Below are positions 1 through 8,796 of a stretch of 18,024 bases of DNA, one piece after another (within the stretch, counting starts at the first letter, position 1; every line of letters begins with the position of its first letter). The stretch is taken from assembly GCA_005223375.1 (NCBI GenBank), contig RXOD01004815.1:1-18024 (forward strand), in the 5' to 3' direction. Origin of the DNA: Amoebophrya sp. AT5.2. Its lineage: Eukaryota; Sar; Dinophyceae; Syndiniales; Amoebophryaceae. The notes below the pieces were generated by a model. It was not told where the DNA came from, made no database searches, and worked only from the letters and a program-made list of their open reading frames with translations. The position numbers and the translations under genes are program-made.

Positions 1-21
1 TGGGTTGATCCTCCCCTTAAC

Positions 22-1624
22 GGAGCGACTGCTCGATGTTCTCCCCGCCCCAGTCCGCCATGCCGTCGTCGTAGCCGCCCACTTCATTCCACCACCGCTT
101 CGTCATCAGCAGCAGCCCGCCCGAGAGGACCGGAACCAAATCGTTGTCGTCGTCGAACCAGTCAAACTCGAAATTCCACTCGAACATCATCTTGCTGCCG
201 CCGGCCTCGCCGATCGGAACCCAGGGCGCAATCGGTTCGCTCGCGTTCACGTCGCCGACAAGCGGAACGACGATGCGCTTGTAGTTCCCGCCGAAAGACT
301 CCTGCTCGTGCGCCACCACCTTCGCTTTTTTTTCGCGGCCATCCTCGTGCAGTAGTCCAGAAGTGGACGCTGCCGCCTCGGCCGGTGTCGTCTTCGCGTA
401 GTGCCACGATTTCTTTCGCGCCAGGTCCACCCGCTTGCCGCCTGTGAACGACGCGGTGTGGTTGTGGCTCCATCCCAGAATACTCCGCTTCACCAGTGGC
501 TGCAGCCAATTGTCGTAGGGCTGGCAGTGCGCGTCCAGGAAGACCAGGTGCGTGCCTCTGGCCCGTTCCGCTCCCGCGATTTTCGCCCGGATCAGCCCCT
601 GGTGCGTTTCCATCCGCAGCACTACGATCGACTTCCGCTGCGCGTATGTTAAGAACGCCAGCTCCCCGTGCGTCTGGTTGTGGACCGCTTCGTGGAGCAG
701 TGGGAGGATCGGGACGGGGGAGAGGTCGTCGACGACGATGCACTCGAGGAGCAGCGGCAGCGGGGTGGTCTCGTAGATGAAGCGGAGCGTCCGCGCGACG
801 TAGTCCTCCTCGTACTTCGTGGGCAGAATGATCGACACCGTCACGCCGGACAGCACTCCCTCGTCATGTTTCGAAAGCCGGATGCCGGAGTTAATATCGG
901 GGACGAAACCGTTCATGCGGATCGTTGCCGATGCTTCTTGCTGGTCCTCTGGGTCTCCCTCGCCGCGGTTCGGTCCGCCAGCGAAAGCCCGGTCTCTGCG
1001 TCCGTGGTCGCTTTCGTCGCTGCCGTCGTACCGGCTCGCGAGGTGCACGATTTTGTGCACCTCCGCGACCGACCGATTTCCCCAACCGGGAAGCCAGGTG
1101 TCGGTCCGCGGCCGTAACCGGTTCGACTGCAGCTTCTGGAGATACTTCCGGGCATTCATCGCCGCCCTGGTGATACTTTCGCGGTACGGATCGCTGATTT
1201 CCTCGAACTTCTGCACGGCCGGGGCTGCGCGGCGGGCGCCATCGGGTTCCACCGCGTGCTGCTCCGCAAACGCTCGTACGGCGCGTTCCACTGGTAGGTC
1301 CGCACGCCGTTCATCTTGCAACGATTCTGCTGTGTCGCTCTCTCCGCCTTGCTTCCGCAGTTCCTCGACGAAGGTGGTCCTGGCAAGGGAGAAATGCGGC
1401 ACCGCAACGGCCGCCGCAGCGAAAAGAAGCACGGTCAATGTCACGAAAAACCCGCGCTGCTGCCGCCGCGTTGTAACGGAGAAGAAAGTTGTGACCAGGA
1501 GCCATGCTCCGGCTAGCACGATCCCGCCTGCGAGCACCGCAGCCCCTTTCCAATCCGCGAGCTGAATGAAAGCGAAAATCGAGACGGCCAGCACCGTCTC
1601 GATCACGCTCCCCTGTTTCGTCAT
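22..1624 (-). CDS. Polypeptide N-acetylgalactosaminyltransferase (GT27), 5' exon, partial
   Basis: Transfers GalNAc from UDP-GalNAc to Ser/Thr, starting mucin-type O-glycosylation in the Golgi (family knowledge). Seen: a GT-A fold start at residues 260-302 (VSIILPTKYEED, then IVVDDLS), GLIRAKIAGAERARG at 343-357, the metal/UDP-binding DxH motif LDAHC at 363-367, FEWNFEFDW at 481-489, and the Gal/GalNAc-T signature SGGLLLM to WGGEN at 501-529. The frame stops at 17-19, just after EQSLR, inside the conserved GGENxExSxR block. A donor-like GTTAAG starts at 21, so the gene probably continues by splicing beyond the left edge. The rest of the catalytic domain and any ricin-type lectin domain are therefore not visible. 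The N-terminus carries about three hydrophobic segments (residues 7-24, 27-49, 58-78), whereas the family usually has one. The start is the first ATG, at 1624. Family assignment is secure; the 3' structure is inferred. Confidence 0.9.
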
Positions 1625-2115
1625 TCGGCGTTTTGGAATGTCGCTTCACGCAGCGAGACATATGGTCTTCTTCGGCGCAGCTTCATCGAAAAGAAAGAGT
1701 GATAGAGGAAGCAGAGACAAAGAACATCGTTGTACTACCTCACTTGAAAAAGTTGTACTGGAAGGGTGGGCGACACAATGAATAACGATACGTCCTTCAT
1801 AAGCTGCGTTGTTGCTAATTCAGGTATTACGCAAAGGCCCAGCCAATTACGTTGTAGCAACGCAGTCTTTGCTGAGAGTTCGTAAACCTCACGTATTGCT
1901 ATTGCCCGAACTTACGACGACAGTGCCTAGGCAGCTAGTAGGTGGAGCAAGTGAATAAATTGGCGGACCCCGGCTGGATTCCCCGACGACCTGCTAACCC
2001 CAGGACGATATCCCACATTTTCCCATCATGACTGTTCCAACACGGATTCCAATTGCGTGCAGAGTCTTGAGGATGATGCTCACAACAAATAAAAATGCAG
2101 CTGCACGACCACGAA

Positions 2116-2580
2116 TCACGAGACCACGCAGCACCAGTAAGTCAGTATCAGCCCCTTCACGCCCGCAGACTGACACGAACCGATTTGCTCGAGTTGTAGT
2201 TCGCACAAAAATACAGACATGCATCGACGCTCGATCCCCCCGAATCCCTTGTTGACAAACCCTGCTCGATCCCCGCGATTCCCTTGACAAAGAACGAGCT
2301 CCACAGCCATCACCTGGTATTCCCGGTCGCTGTTGAGTAGTCCCAGCGGAGTACCGCGGGCCGCAAGGGTCCCTGTCAATGAGTCGCAGTTCTTTGCTGT
2401 GACATCGTCTTGGCAGCTCGACGAAAACTCGATCTCTTCTTCTTTCATCTTGTAGCGCCGTAGGATTACTGTACCGTGATTCCGCGTACATGCATGCAGT
2501 GCCGTCGCCGCCCGGGGGGCTGTCGTCAGCGAACCGACGAAGCGACGGAGAGTCGATAGAAACAAGAAAATTGCGCCCAT
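2116..2580 (-). CDS. Doubtful small ORF, 154 codons, unknown
   Basis: An open frame starting with ATG at 2580, only 37 nt after the stop of the upstream oxygenase gene. Its N-terminus (MGAIFLFLSTLRRFVGSL) is hydrophobic then basic and could act as a targeting signal. The rest has no motif I recognise. Third positions are moderately GC-biased, as in the real genes here, which is the main reason to mention it. Another minus frame (1994-2491) is open over much of the same stretch, and an imperfect duplication lies inside. It could be a real small gene, one exon of a gene, or 3' UTR that is open by chance. Confidence is low. Confidence 0.2.
   Translation of the reverse strand: MGAIFLFLSTLRRFVGSLTTAPRAATALHACTRNHGTVILRRYKMKEEEIEFSSSCQDDVTAKNCDSLTGTLAARGTPLGLLNSDREYQVMAVELVLCQGNRGDRAGFVNKGFGGIERRCMSVFLCELQLEQIGSCQSAGVKGLILTYWCCVVS
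2229..2290. repeat. Imperfect two-copy tandem duplication
   Basis: GCTCGATCCCC starts at 2229 and again at 2264. Each copy is followed by a CGAwTCCCTTG-like stretch and GACAAA. The period is 35 nt with small indels. It lies inside the doubtful small ORF. Confidence 0.6.
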
Positions 2581-2617
2581 ACTATTGATTTATTCTCTCC
2601 CCGAAGGGCATCTCCCT

Positions 2618-4576
2618 TTAAAGCTCCTGCTCCGCCGTGTCACCACCGTCCTCCCCAGCACCATCCGCGGCCCCACCTTCCGCCGCCCGCAGCGCGTCTT
2701 TGTAGTCCCATCCCTCCTCCCCGAACACGCGCAGCAGATCGTCTTTCTCTATCCTGCGCACCGCCCGCAGCTTGAACAGTTCCTCCATCCTGGCGTCCAC
2801 CGCGTCCGTCGGCCGCGCGAAGTACGTCGCTTTCTTCCGGTAGCCGTCGCTTGCGTCCGCCCCCTTCTTCGTCACGTCCGCGGCGGCCGCGAGATCCGAG
2901 AGGTAGTAGTACGTGATGGTGTCCCGCGTTACGCCATCCGGCTGCAGCAGCACGTCCGGCACGCCGTGGTAGGACTGCTCGTCGGTCTTGAACACGATCG
3001 CCGAGTTCCGCTTCGGGTAGTGGCGCGCGATCAATGAAGACATCGGAGAGTTCGGGTTCAGCTCCTCCGATGGCAGGGGCGGATCTTCCGATGTAGTTGC
3101 CGACCCTTCTGAAGAAGTGTCCTCCACCGCAGGAGCTGATTCGGAATCCCCAGTCGCATGATGAAGATCATGTTCCCCGGCTTTCTCACTTTTCAACATG
3201 ATCTTCTTCGATCGAGTCCCCCGTTCCTTCCACAACTGCACGTCGCCGTTCCACTCTTCCTTCCAGTCTTCATTGAGAAAGAAAATCACGTTCAGCCGCC
3301 GCTGCTTGCGTTCCAAAAACGGATGCTTCTCGTAGTCCAGGTGCATGTTGAGGCGACCCCCTCGAGGCATCGAATGAAGGCCTCCGCCGTGGATCACCGG
3401 GTCGTAGTGGAGGGCCTCGCTAAACTGGAACAGCGACGTGAACAACGACGCAATTTTCGGGTGCGACAGCGCGTAGAAGTACTTCCTCAGGTGCTCTCCG
3501 TAGGTGTGGAACCCGTCATGCAGGTACTTGACTTCCAGCGGATTCGCGTACATGAACCAAACGCTCGGGTCGTAGGCAGGGTAGTCGGACAGCACCTTCT
3601 CGAGAAACTCGTCGTTCAAGAAGTTCTCCAGAATCACGTAGCGCGGCGTCGACGCAGCTCCTTCCGCCCTCTCTGCTTGCTCATCCTGTTCTGCCTGCTG
3701 ATTGTTCCGCAGTTGCTCCTTCACGGAGTCCAGATCCCGGATCCACGGCCCGAAAATCTCATCCTGCAGCCGCTTTTCCTCTTCCGCCTGCAGCGCTTCG
3801 CCTTCCGCCGTCCGCAGCGTGGCATTCGCAGCGACAGTAGGAAATACAGCAGCAATATCTTCACCGCGGAGCAGAAACGGCTTATCTTCACTAGCGTGGG
3901 TTGACGCGAGTTTCAAGCGGTACCTCTGCTCGAGGGGGTGCGAGCCGTCGGTGCTGCTGGAGGAGGATCGCTTTAGGTTATCAACGGCGGTTGCTTGTTG
4001 ATCCGAAATTCCCTGCTGTTGACCACCGACCACAACATCTGGGACCTCGAATTCGATCGGCGGCGCAAAGCCCAAAGACTTAGACGCCCAGCAGAAGTTG
4101 CACGGAAACTGCAGAAACGCGACCGCAGCAAGCGCGAGCATGGCTGCGATCTTGGGCGAGTAACCCAGAGAAGCCAGTAGTGTCGACGATCGCGGGCCGT
4201 CGACGATCACCGGAGTTGCTGCAGTGGGTTTTGCGCAGCACGCTGGCACAGCTGCTTTGTCCCCTTCCTTCCTCCTCTCCTCTTGCGTTTTTACTTGTTG
4301 CCCGGTATAATTCGTAGTGCTTGCATCCGCCTTTCCTTTACCCGCGGCCGGCTTTGCAGAGGACGTCGGAGAAAAAACGCACTCATCGTTTTGGTTAGCC
4401 ATATCGTCGCTCGAGGTTGAGGAAGTAGATCTTGACGACAACGACTCTGGAGTAGAGGTAGAGACGGTCGTGGAAGCTGAAGCTGATATTGATCGCGGCT
4501 CACAACTAAGGAGCAGACTCAGAGCCGGCCTTGAAAGTACATCTTCCGTGACTACAAGTGCTTCTTCATTCAACAT
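2618..4576 (-). CDS. Membrane-anchored 2-oxoglutarate/Fe(II) oxygenase, prolyl-4-hydroxylase-like
   Basis: A 652-residue single-exon protein. Residues 1-140 are Ser/Thr-rich and low in complexity. Residues 141-164 (IAAMLALAAVAFLQF core) form one membrane segment. A charged, Gln/Glu-rich helix follows at about 255-310, then the oxygenase domain at about 315-575. The iron facial triad is visible as H412 and D414 in NMHLDYEKHP and distal H537 in SYHGVPD. R551 in TRDTITYYYL is the likely 2OG-carboxylate ligand. The strand RRLNVIFFLNEDW (426-438) is typical of the family. An acidic Ser/Glu-rich insert (about 450-515) interrupts the barrel between the HxD and the distal His. Topology suggests a type II membrane protein with its domain in the ER or Golgi lumen. 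The C-terminus EQEL is close to, but not, a KDEL-type signal. The substrate (prolyl or another residue) cannot be read from sequence. The start is the first ATG, at 4576. Confidence 0.85.
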   Translation of the reverse strand: MLNEEALVVTEDVLSRPALSLLLSCEPRSISASASTTVSTSTPESLSSRSTSSTSSDDMANQNDECVFSPTSSAKPAAGKGKADASTTNYTGQQVKTQEERRKEGDKAAVPACCAKPTAATPVIVDGPRSSTLLASLGYSPKIAAMLALAAVAFLQFPCNFCWASKSLGFAPPIEFEVPDVVVGGQQQGISDQQATAVDNLKRSSSSSTDGSHPLEQRYRLKLASTHASEDKPFLLRGEDIAAVFPTVAANATLRTAEGEALQAEEEKRLQDEIFGPWIRDLDSVKEQLRNNQQAEQDEQAERAEGAASTPRYVILENFLNDEFLEKVLSDYPAYDPSVWFMYANPLEVKYLHDGFHTYGEHLRKYFYALSHPKIASLFTSLFQFSEALHYDPVIHGGGLHSMPRGGRLNMHLDYEKHPFLERKQRRLNVIFFLNEDWKEEWNGDVQLWKERGTRSKKIMLKSEKAGEHDLHHATGDSESAPAVEDTSSEGSATTSEDPPLPSEELNPNSPMSSLIARHYPKRNSAIVFKTDEQSYHGVPDVLLQPDGVTRDTITYYYLSDLAAAADVTKKGADASDGYRKKATYFARPTDAVDARMEELFKLRAVRRIEKDDLLRVFGEEGWDYKDALRAAEGGAADGAGEDGGDTAEQEL

Positions 4577-5098
4577 TGTGGATAGATCTTACGCGCAACC
4601 TGATGAAAATGAAACTCCCTTATACAAAGCTACAATCAATTTGATAGCGCACCACAAGCGGAACTAGCTCAAGCGGTACCGCGAGCTAGGCCCAGGTGAA
4701 CAAAATTGGGGGAGCACGAGCTTATCTTGGCTTGCGCCGCTGCGGATGAAACAGTAACAGTGGTTGCTGGTACTATCCTTATCGTTTTTCTTCCTTGTAC
4801 TGAATGATGACACGAACCTATCTATCAACAGGTTGGGCAAGTTTCACGCCTCTTCTCTCCCATGAACCGAAAAAACTGAAACTGAGAGAACGACCGAGCA
4901 GAGAAACGTCATTCAACACGACAATGATATAATTGCTCGACAGGCAGACGCATTCACTGCATCGCATAGCGCCAGTGCTCTCAATACGTAAATCACCGTC
5001 TTTCAGACCTTGGACCAAAGCAAGTTCTGCGTTCTTTTCGTCCATTGGCCCAAATTCGTTTCGCGATACGGAAGAGCTCTGCGTCTTTCTCATTTTTT
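4577..5098. other. Spacer upstream of the oxygenase gene
   Basis: About 520 nt between the oxygenase start codon and the stop of the next gene. No supported gene. It contains an interrupted palindrome at 4664-4689. The TVP15-like transcript should end in the right-hand part. Confidence 0.5.
4664..4689. repeat. Interrupted palindrome upstream of the oxygenase gene
   Basis: Arms CTAGCTC and GAGCTAG flank a perfect 10-nt palindrome GCGGTACCGC, with an unpaired AA on the left. It lies about 90 nt 5' of the oxygenase start codon, so it could be a promoter or 5' leader element. Its function is unknown. Confidence 0.6.
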
Positions 5099-6131
5099 TT
5101 AGGCCGTACTCGTGGCTCTCTCTGCAGCCGAGCCTCTGGTGGCGCGCGAGATGTTCGAGCCTACGCGCTGAAGGTTTTCGTAGCTCATGTCTGGCTTGAA
5201 TCCGATTGAAAGCATCAAAAGCAATACTCCCACAAACCCGTTTGCTGCACCGACCTGTACGAATACGATCATGATTGAAGGAGATGTTGACAATCACAAT
5301 TGACAAGAAATCTTCGGCATTTACTTTCAGGCGCGACCTCACTGTTCTGCTTGAGAAAAAAAAAACTGACGATTTTAATCCTGCGGCGGTAAACGCCTAT
5401 GATTGTCCCACGTTTCTCTTTCTTCCTCCATTGCGTGCGAGTTGTTGGATTGTCAACTAAGTAAAACAGTAGAGTAGTATACAAGTGCTAAGGAAAGAGT
5501 GAAGTAGTAGTAAGTACTAGGAAGAGTGGGCAGAGTATGCACTCCGTGATGCAGAAGGTGCCGATGAACAGGTAGAAGCAGCCCCGCCCCGCGAGTTTCG
5601 ACAAAAACTTCGCGTACACATTCACGAACTTGTGCAGCTTGTTCAGGTGCACGGCAAAAGCCCGGAGAACCGGCAAGTTGTTCACCTGCTCCGCGTCGCA
5701 CTCCAGTAGCACACAGGTGAAGCCCAGACAAACCAGGTACAGATGAAGGACCTTGATGTGGTTTTCCAGCTTTAAGTATTTGTTTCCCTGCTGCGTTTCG
5801 GTGCCGGCAACGGATATCGGATATATCGAACGGCTCCACGCCACCGCAACGAGACGCTTTCGCATAGAAAATAAAAAGGCGAGGCATCCAGCGACCCCTG
5901 CTACTTAAAGAAGTGAAAATCGCTATCCAGTACGAAGTCGAAGGGCGCGGTGATGATTTCGGCGTCGAGGATTTCTGATATTACGCCCATAGTGCCGACG
6001 GCACAGGTGGCGATGCCGCAGAGAAATCCCAACAGCGAGAGCCCCTGCGGTCCCCCCTGAATGTACGTCTTGTTGAACTTGTTCACCTGGGCGGCCACGT
6101 TGGCCTCCGAAATGGAGGTGCGGGGCGGCAT
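5099..6131 (-). CDS. TVP15/COPI-associated-like four-helix Golgi membrane protein, copy A (three exons)
   Basis: Proposed exons are 6131-5934, 5751-5518 and 5254-5099, all joined in phase 0, giving 195 residues. TVP15/COPI-associated family proteins are small four-helix membrane proteins of the Golgi and its vesicles. Exon 1 carries helix 1 (GLSLLGFLCGIATCAVGTMG) and ends PFDF. Exon 2 opens VLHLYLVCLGFTCVLLECD (helix 2, the family's FGxxxxxLE region) and contains AGRGCFYLFIG (family GRGxFYxFxG, helix 3). Exon 3 supplies helix 4 (VGVLLLMLSIG) and the tail motif PDMSYEN. Every boundary is GT-AG and matches the paralogue at 8797-10066. Without splicing the frames stop soon after each donor. The ATG at 6131 is used because no in-frame ATG lies upstream before a stop. 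The family call comes from pattern recognition of GRGxFYxFxG and hydropathy, without a search. Confidence 0.75.
5255..5517 (-). other. Intron 2 of TVP15-like copy A
   Basis: Begins GTACTT after CPLFL and ends TACAG before GTCGG. It is 263 nt, phase 0, and at the same site as intron 2 of copy B. Confidence 0.7.
5752..5933 (-). other. Intron 1 of TVP15-like copy A
   Basis: Begins GTACTG after PFDF and ends ATCAAG before GTCCTT. It is 182 nt, phase 0, and at the same site as intron 1 of copy B. Confidence 0.7.
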
Positions 6132-6136
6132 CTTCT

Positions 6137-6148
6137 TCAATCGATTGA
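6137..6148 (-). promoter_or_regulatory. Start-proximal palindrome TCAATCGATTGA (copy A)
   Basis: A perfect 12-nt palindrome ending 6 nt before the ATG. Copy B has the same 12-mer with one central change at 10087-10098. A 5' leader or core-promoter role is inferred. Confidence 0.4.
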
Positions 6149-6580
6149 CAAGTGCTTTCTATCTCAGTAGTAGGGGTTCTTGGGACTGGTGTAGTTGTAT
6201 AAAAAAATATATCAAAAATGGAGCACAAACTGGTTTGTAGTGGCACTCGCTCACAATCCTTGCGACTCCGGAACAGCTGTTGATTCTTGTTTCTTTTGCC
6301 CCTGGACGAAAACTGTGCCGGGTAAGGGTCTCAGTGCTGTCAAACTCGCACTTGAGTTTGCCTTCCAATTTTTTTCTGGCGTGCAATACTTACTTCCAGC
6401 ATGTAGCTTTTGTTCTGTGTGTCACTGCACAACTACTGGTTGCCGCACGGATACACTCTTCACCGCAACACAACTTACTTACCTCCTTTTCTTCACTGGC
6501 AGTCGTGTATAGAAACCAACAAATTCAAAAAAAACTAGTACGTCGTCACCGTACTGCTAATGGAGGTCGTCTTCGTGTGA

Positions 6581-6595
6581 TCTTCTACTAGAAGA
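6581..6595. repeat. 15-nt palindrome after the stop of the unknown membrane protein gene
   Basis: Arms TCTTCTA and TAGAAGA around a single C. It is short, and a role in 3'-end formation would be speculative. Confidence 0.4.
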
Positions 6596-6614
6596 ACACC
6601 TTCTCCACCCCGTA

Positions 6615-7880
6615 TCAGCCCATCATCCCTGTATTGATGGATGCCCTTGGCGACAACGGCGGTTCCACCCTTATTGAACCTCTCGGCGACCTCCCCGTGA
6701 TCATTGCCTCCTTCGATTCTCTTCTGCTCGGCAACGGCGACCTGGTCGCATTTCCACCTCCGCAGCCCCTCCCCGACCCGACTGACGCTTTCGAGCCCCT
6801 CCTGCTTCCTGCCGGCGATCGCTGCATCTGGACCTGCGGTCTTCTGTTGTCGTGGCCGGGCCGATCGGCTCGACGCGGCGTCAACTTCTGCATCTCCTCG
6901 GCCGGATCGTTTCCAACCATTCCCGGACTCGCCTGCAGCGACCTTCTCGGCGTCCGCAGCACGCCCTCTGAGGCGGCCAGGATTTCCTCCACGGAGCGCG
7001 CCTGCGCGCCGGACGGCCCGGCGGAAGCCATGGATACCTGCAGGCCCGCCCGAGGCGACGGAGGGATCTGGTTCTTGCTGCTGCACCGGCTCGCGGGCTC
7101 GTGTCCAGCTCCAGGGAGCTGCAGCAGATTCTTGGGCGACGGCGTGCCACCTGCCGGTGGCCACACCATCATCCTGTGATCGCAGACGAAGTCTTCCACG
7201 ACGCCCCCCTCATCCTCGATCGTGCTGCGGTTGCTGCCGGTGGGTGGTGGGTTTATTTTGGGCGGAACGAAGCCCGTCTTGCGGTACGTCTTCTTGTTCA
7301 TGCGCCCGTCCGCAGCGTCGTGGCGTTCGTGGTCGGAAGACTTTCTCTCCTCTTCCCCTTCGTCCCCCACAAACTGCAGACCACCCGTAATAGCGGCTGG
7401 AGCCCCAAACTTTCCCATTCCTTGCCCCATGCCGGTCTTCCGAAACTTCTTGTGCCCGATCTTGTCATCATCCTCGACCGAGGATACCCCACCAGCATCC
7501 GCATCCTCGTTCATCGCCACCTTCTTCTCGTACGGCGTGTGTCCCGGGACGGCGGGTGAAGAGCCGAAACCTATGAAGCCCATCAGCCCCGCAAAGAACG
7601 CGGCCGGGTAGCAGCAGCACGAGCCGGACACCAGCTGGGCTAGTCCGCCCTTCTTCTCCGCCGCTGCGGCGCCGCCGAGCGGCTTCAGCTTCAACGACGC
7701 GAGAAAGCCACCGGTGACGCGGCCGGCGCGGTACAGGTGCACGGCGCGGAGGAGCATCAAAGTGAGGATCACAGGAACGACGACGATGACGTAGAAGAGC
7801 GCGTTGTCGGAAGCGCTTCCGCCTCCGCCGCGCATGCGGGCGCCGCCGCGAAGAAAACGGAGGTCGTGGGCGGGAGTCAT
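6615..7880 (-). CDS. Unrecognised membrane protein with basic, SP/TP-rich tail
   Basis: A 421-residue single-exon frame starting at ATG 7880. I do not recognise a family. Seen: a Gly/Arg-rich N-terminus, a clear membrane segment at residues 28-49 (FYVIVVVPVILTLMLL), and a second hydrophobic stretch at 87-107 that starts with three cysteines (possible palmitoylation). Then come two similar short motifs, KKFRKTGM (144-151) and KKTYRKTGF (196-204). The last 150 residues are basic and disordered-looking with repeated candidate kinase sites: SPRA at 275, TPRRS at 310, TPRR at 334, two copies of RSPxxSRRxSK (354-364 and 380-390), SPRGS at 398 and SPRAS at 410. This suggests a membrane-anchored protein with a phospho-regulated cytoplasmic tail. 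The gene sits between the two TVP15-like paralogues and shares a start-proximal motif with them. Function is unknown. Confidence 0.65.
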   Translation of the reverse strand: MTPAHDLRFLRGGARMRGGGGSASDNALFYVIVVVPVILTLMLLRAVHLYRAGRVTGGFLASLKLKPLGGAAAAEKKGGLAQLVSGSCCCYPAAFFAGLMGFIGFGSSPAVPGHTPYEKKVAMNEDADAGGVSSVEDDDKIGHKKFRKTGMGQGMGKFGAPAAITGGLQFVGDEGEEERKSSDHERHDAADGRMNKKTYRKTGFVPPKINPPPTGSNRSTIEDEGGVVEDFVCDHRMMVWPPAGGTPSPKNLLQLPGAGHEPASRCSSKNQIPPSPRAGLQVSMASAGPSGAQARSVEEILAASEGVLRTPRRSLQASPGMVGNDPAEEMQKLTPRRADRPGHDNRRPQVQMQRSPAGSRRGSKASVGSGRGCGGGNATRSPLPSRRESKEAMITGRSPRGSIRVEPPLSPRASINTGMMG

Positions 7881-7890
7881 TTTCTCAATC
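7880..7890 (-). promoter_or_regulatory. Start-proximal GATTGAGAAAA element
   Basis: GATTGAGAAAA runs directly into the ATG at 7880. The identical 11-mer lies at 10078-10088 before copy B, and a related GATTGAAGAAG precedes copy A. A regulatory role is inferred. Confidence 0.35.
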
Positions 7891-8796
7891 TTATAACACC
7901 AACCCTACAGCTGCAACAGCATCAGCAAGCGCCGGAGCGGCACAAACCAACGTATGATCGAGCCTCTACTTCCCCACAAAGTGTAGGCCTCACCAGGTGG
8001 CCTCGTCACGCTCACAACCGAAGCAAATGCGTCGTCCTCCACTCCGCAACTTACTCCCCCTAGTCGGTAAGGTCGGTATTTTTTCCGTTTCCACTCCGTG
8101 AGCATGACTTCCTCGGGCAGCAGAATGCCCTAGGTAAAGTATAGCCGCTTCCGTGATTTCACGGACATGCAGCACTGTTGCGAAACTCGCATTTTTAAAT
8201 GGATCTTCTTGCTCCGTCTTCATTGCGAAGGAAACAAACTCAGGCCGCCCTTCTCTCTCTTCTCAATGAGTCGAGATATTTCATTTTGCCTTGCTCATTG
8301 CATTCGTTTTCCGTCCTCGCCAACCAACACCACGTCCCACGAAAACCACGGTTTAATATTCCGTGCCTTCTTTGAAGCCTTCGCTTCAAGAGTCAATGGA
8401 AAGAGAAGGGGTACTACTAGCCGACGTTTTATGTGCTTCATGCGGAATCGATGGCCTGTCTGCAATCCTCGCGCCGGTGGCAAACCACAACTTCAGCATG
8501 ATTCATTGCGACGGTTTCATTTTCACAAGTAAGGGAAACACATTTTCTAGGATGACGCTGAATTTGGGTGATACATCTATCAATCTACACTGGCGCGAGC
8601 ACTCACCGGTTCCGCCGTGCCCCGATGTCCGGGGTCTCCGGCAGGCTTCTGCGGGTGCGAGTCTTTCGTCGCCGACGCGAACGCTCAATGAAAGTGAAAC
8701 GGACGAACGCAACACTTCCCCTGGCACCAGTGCTCCTGCGTTGCGCTGCTCCTCCTGCTCGCCAACATCAAACTACTCCTTTGCTCGTTTCTGGAC
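7891..8796. other. Spacer upstream of the unknown membrane protein gene
   Basis: About 900 nt. The stretch 7891-8600 is AT-richer with no supported gene. At 8603-8735 GC content rises and splice-like borders appear (see the candidate exon). Confidence 0.4.
8603..8735 (-). other. Candidate fourth exon of TVP15-like copy B
   Basis: The stop TAA of copy B lies inside a consensus donor GTAAGT (8800-8795). Splicing from there to the CAG acceptor ending at 8736 (a 65-nt intron) keeps the frame. It adds 43 codons, including the basic run ERSRRRRKTRTRR, and ends at TGA 8605-8603. That TGA itself sits in a donor-like GTGAGT, so the exon could also splice onward. Copy A has no equivalent. Confidence 0.3.

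Larger units (their letters stand above)
1625..2617. other. Spacer between the GalNAc-transferase and oxygenase genes
   Basis: About 1 kb, AT-richer than the flanking genes. It should hold the 5' leader of the GalNAc-transferase gene and the 3' end of the oxygenase gene. It contains one doubtful minus-strand reading frame (2116-2580), an imperfect 35-nt-period duplication (2229-2290) and a 10-nt palindrome TGCCTAGGCA at 1924-1933. No RNA gene was recognised. Confidence 0.5.
6132..6614. other. Spacer between the unknown membrane protein and TVP15-like copy A
   Basis: About 480 nt, AT-rich, with no supported gene. It holds a start-proximal palindrome at 6137-6148 and a 15-nt hairpin-capable palindrome at 6581-6595, 20 nt past the stop of the 6615-7880 gene. 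Confidence 0.5.

Noticed and set aside
668..1565. Long plus-strand open frames opposite the GalNAc-transferase gene
   Set aside because: They mirror the GC-rich third positions of the real minus-strand gene, have no recognisable motifs and overlap a clear catalytic domain.
1994..2491. Minus-strand 165-codon frame overlapping the doubtful small ORF
   Set aside because: Arg/Gly-rich without motifs and overlaps a slightly better candidate. Its hydrophobic end was compared with the TVP15-like proteins and did not match.
3158..3904. 248-codon plus-strand frame opposite the oxygenase gene
   Set aside because: Antisense shadow of a gene with intact iron-binding motifs; no domain features.
6535..7164. 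Minus-strand frame overlapping the tail of the unknown membrane protein
   Set aside because: Shifted frame of the same repetitive basic region, starting inside the gene.
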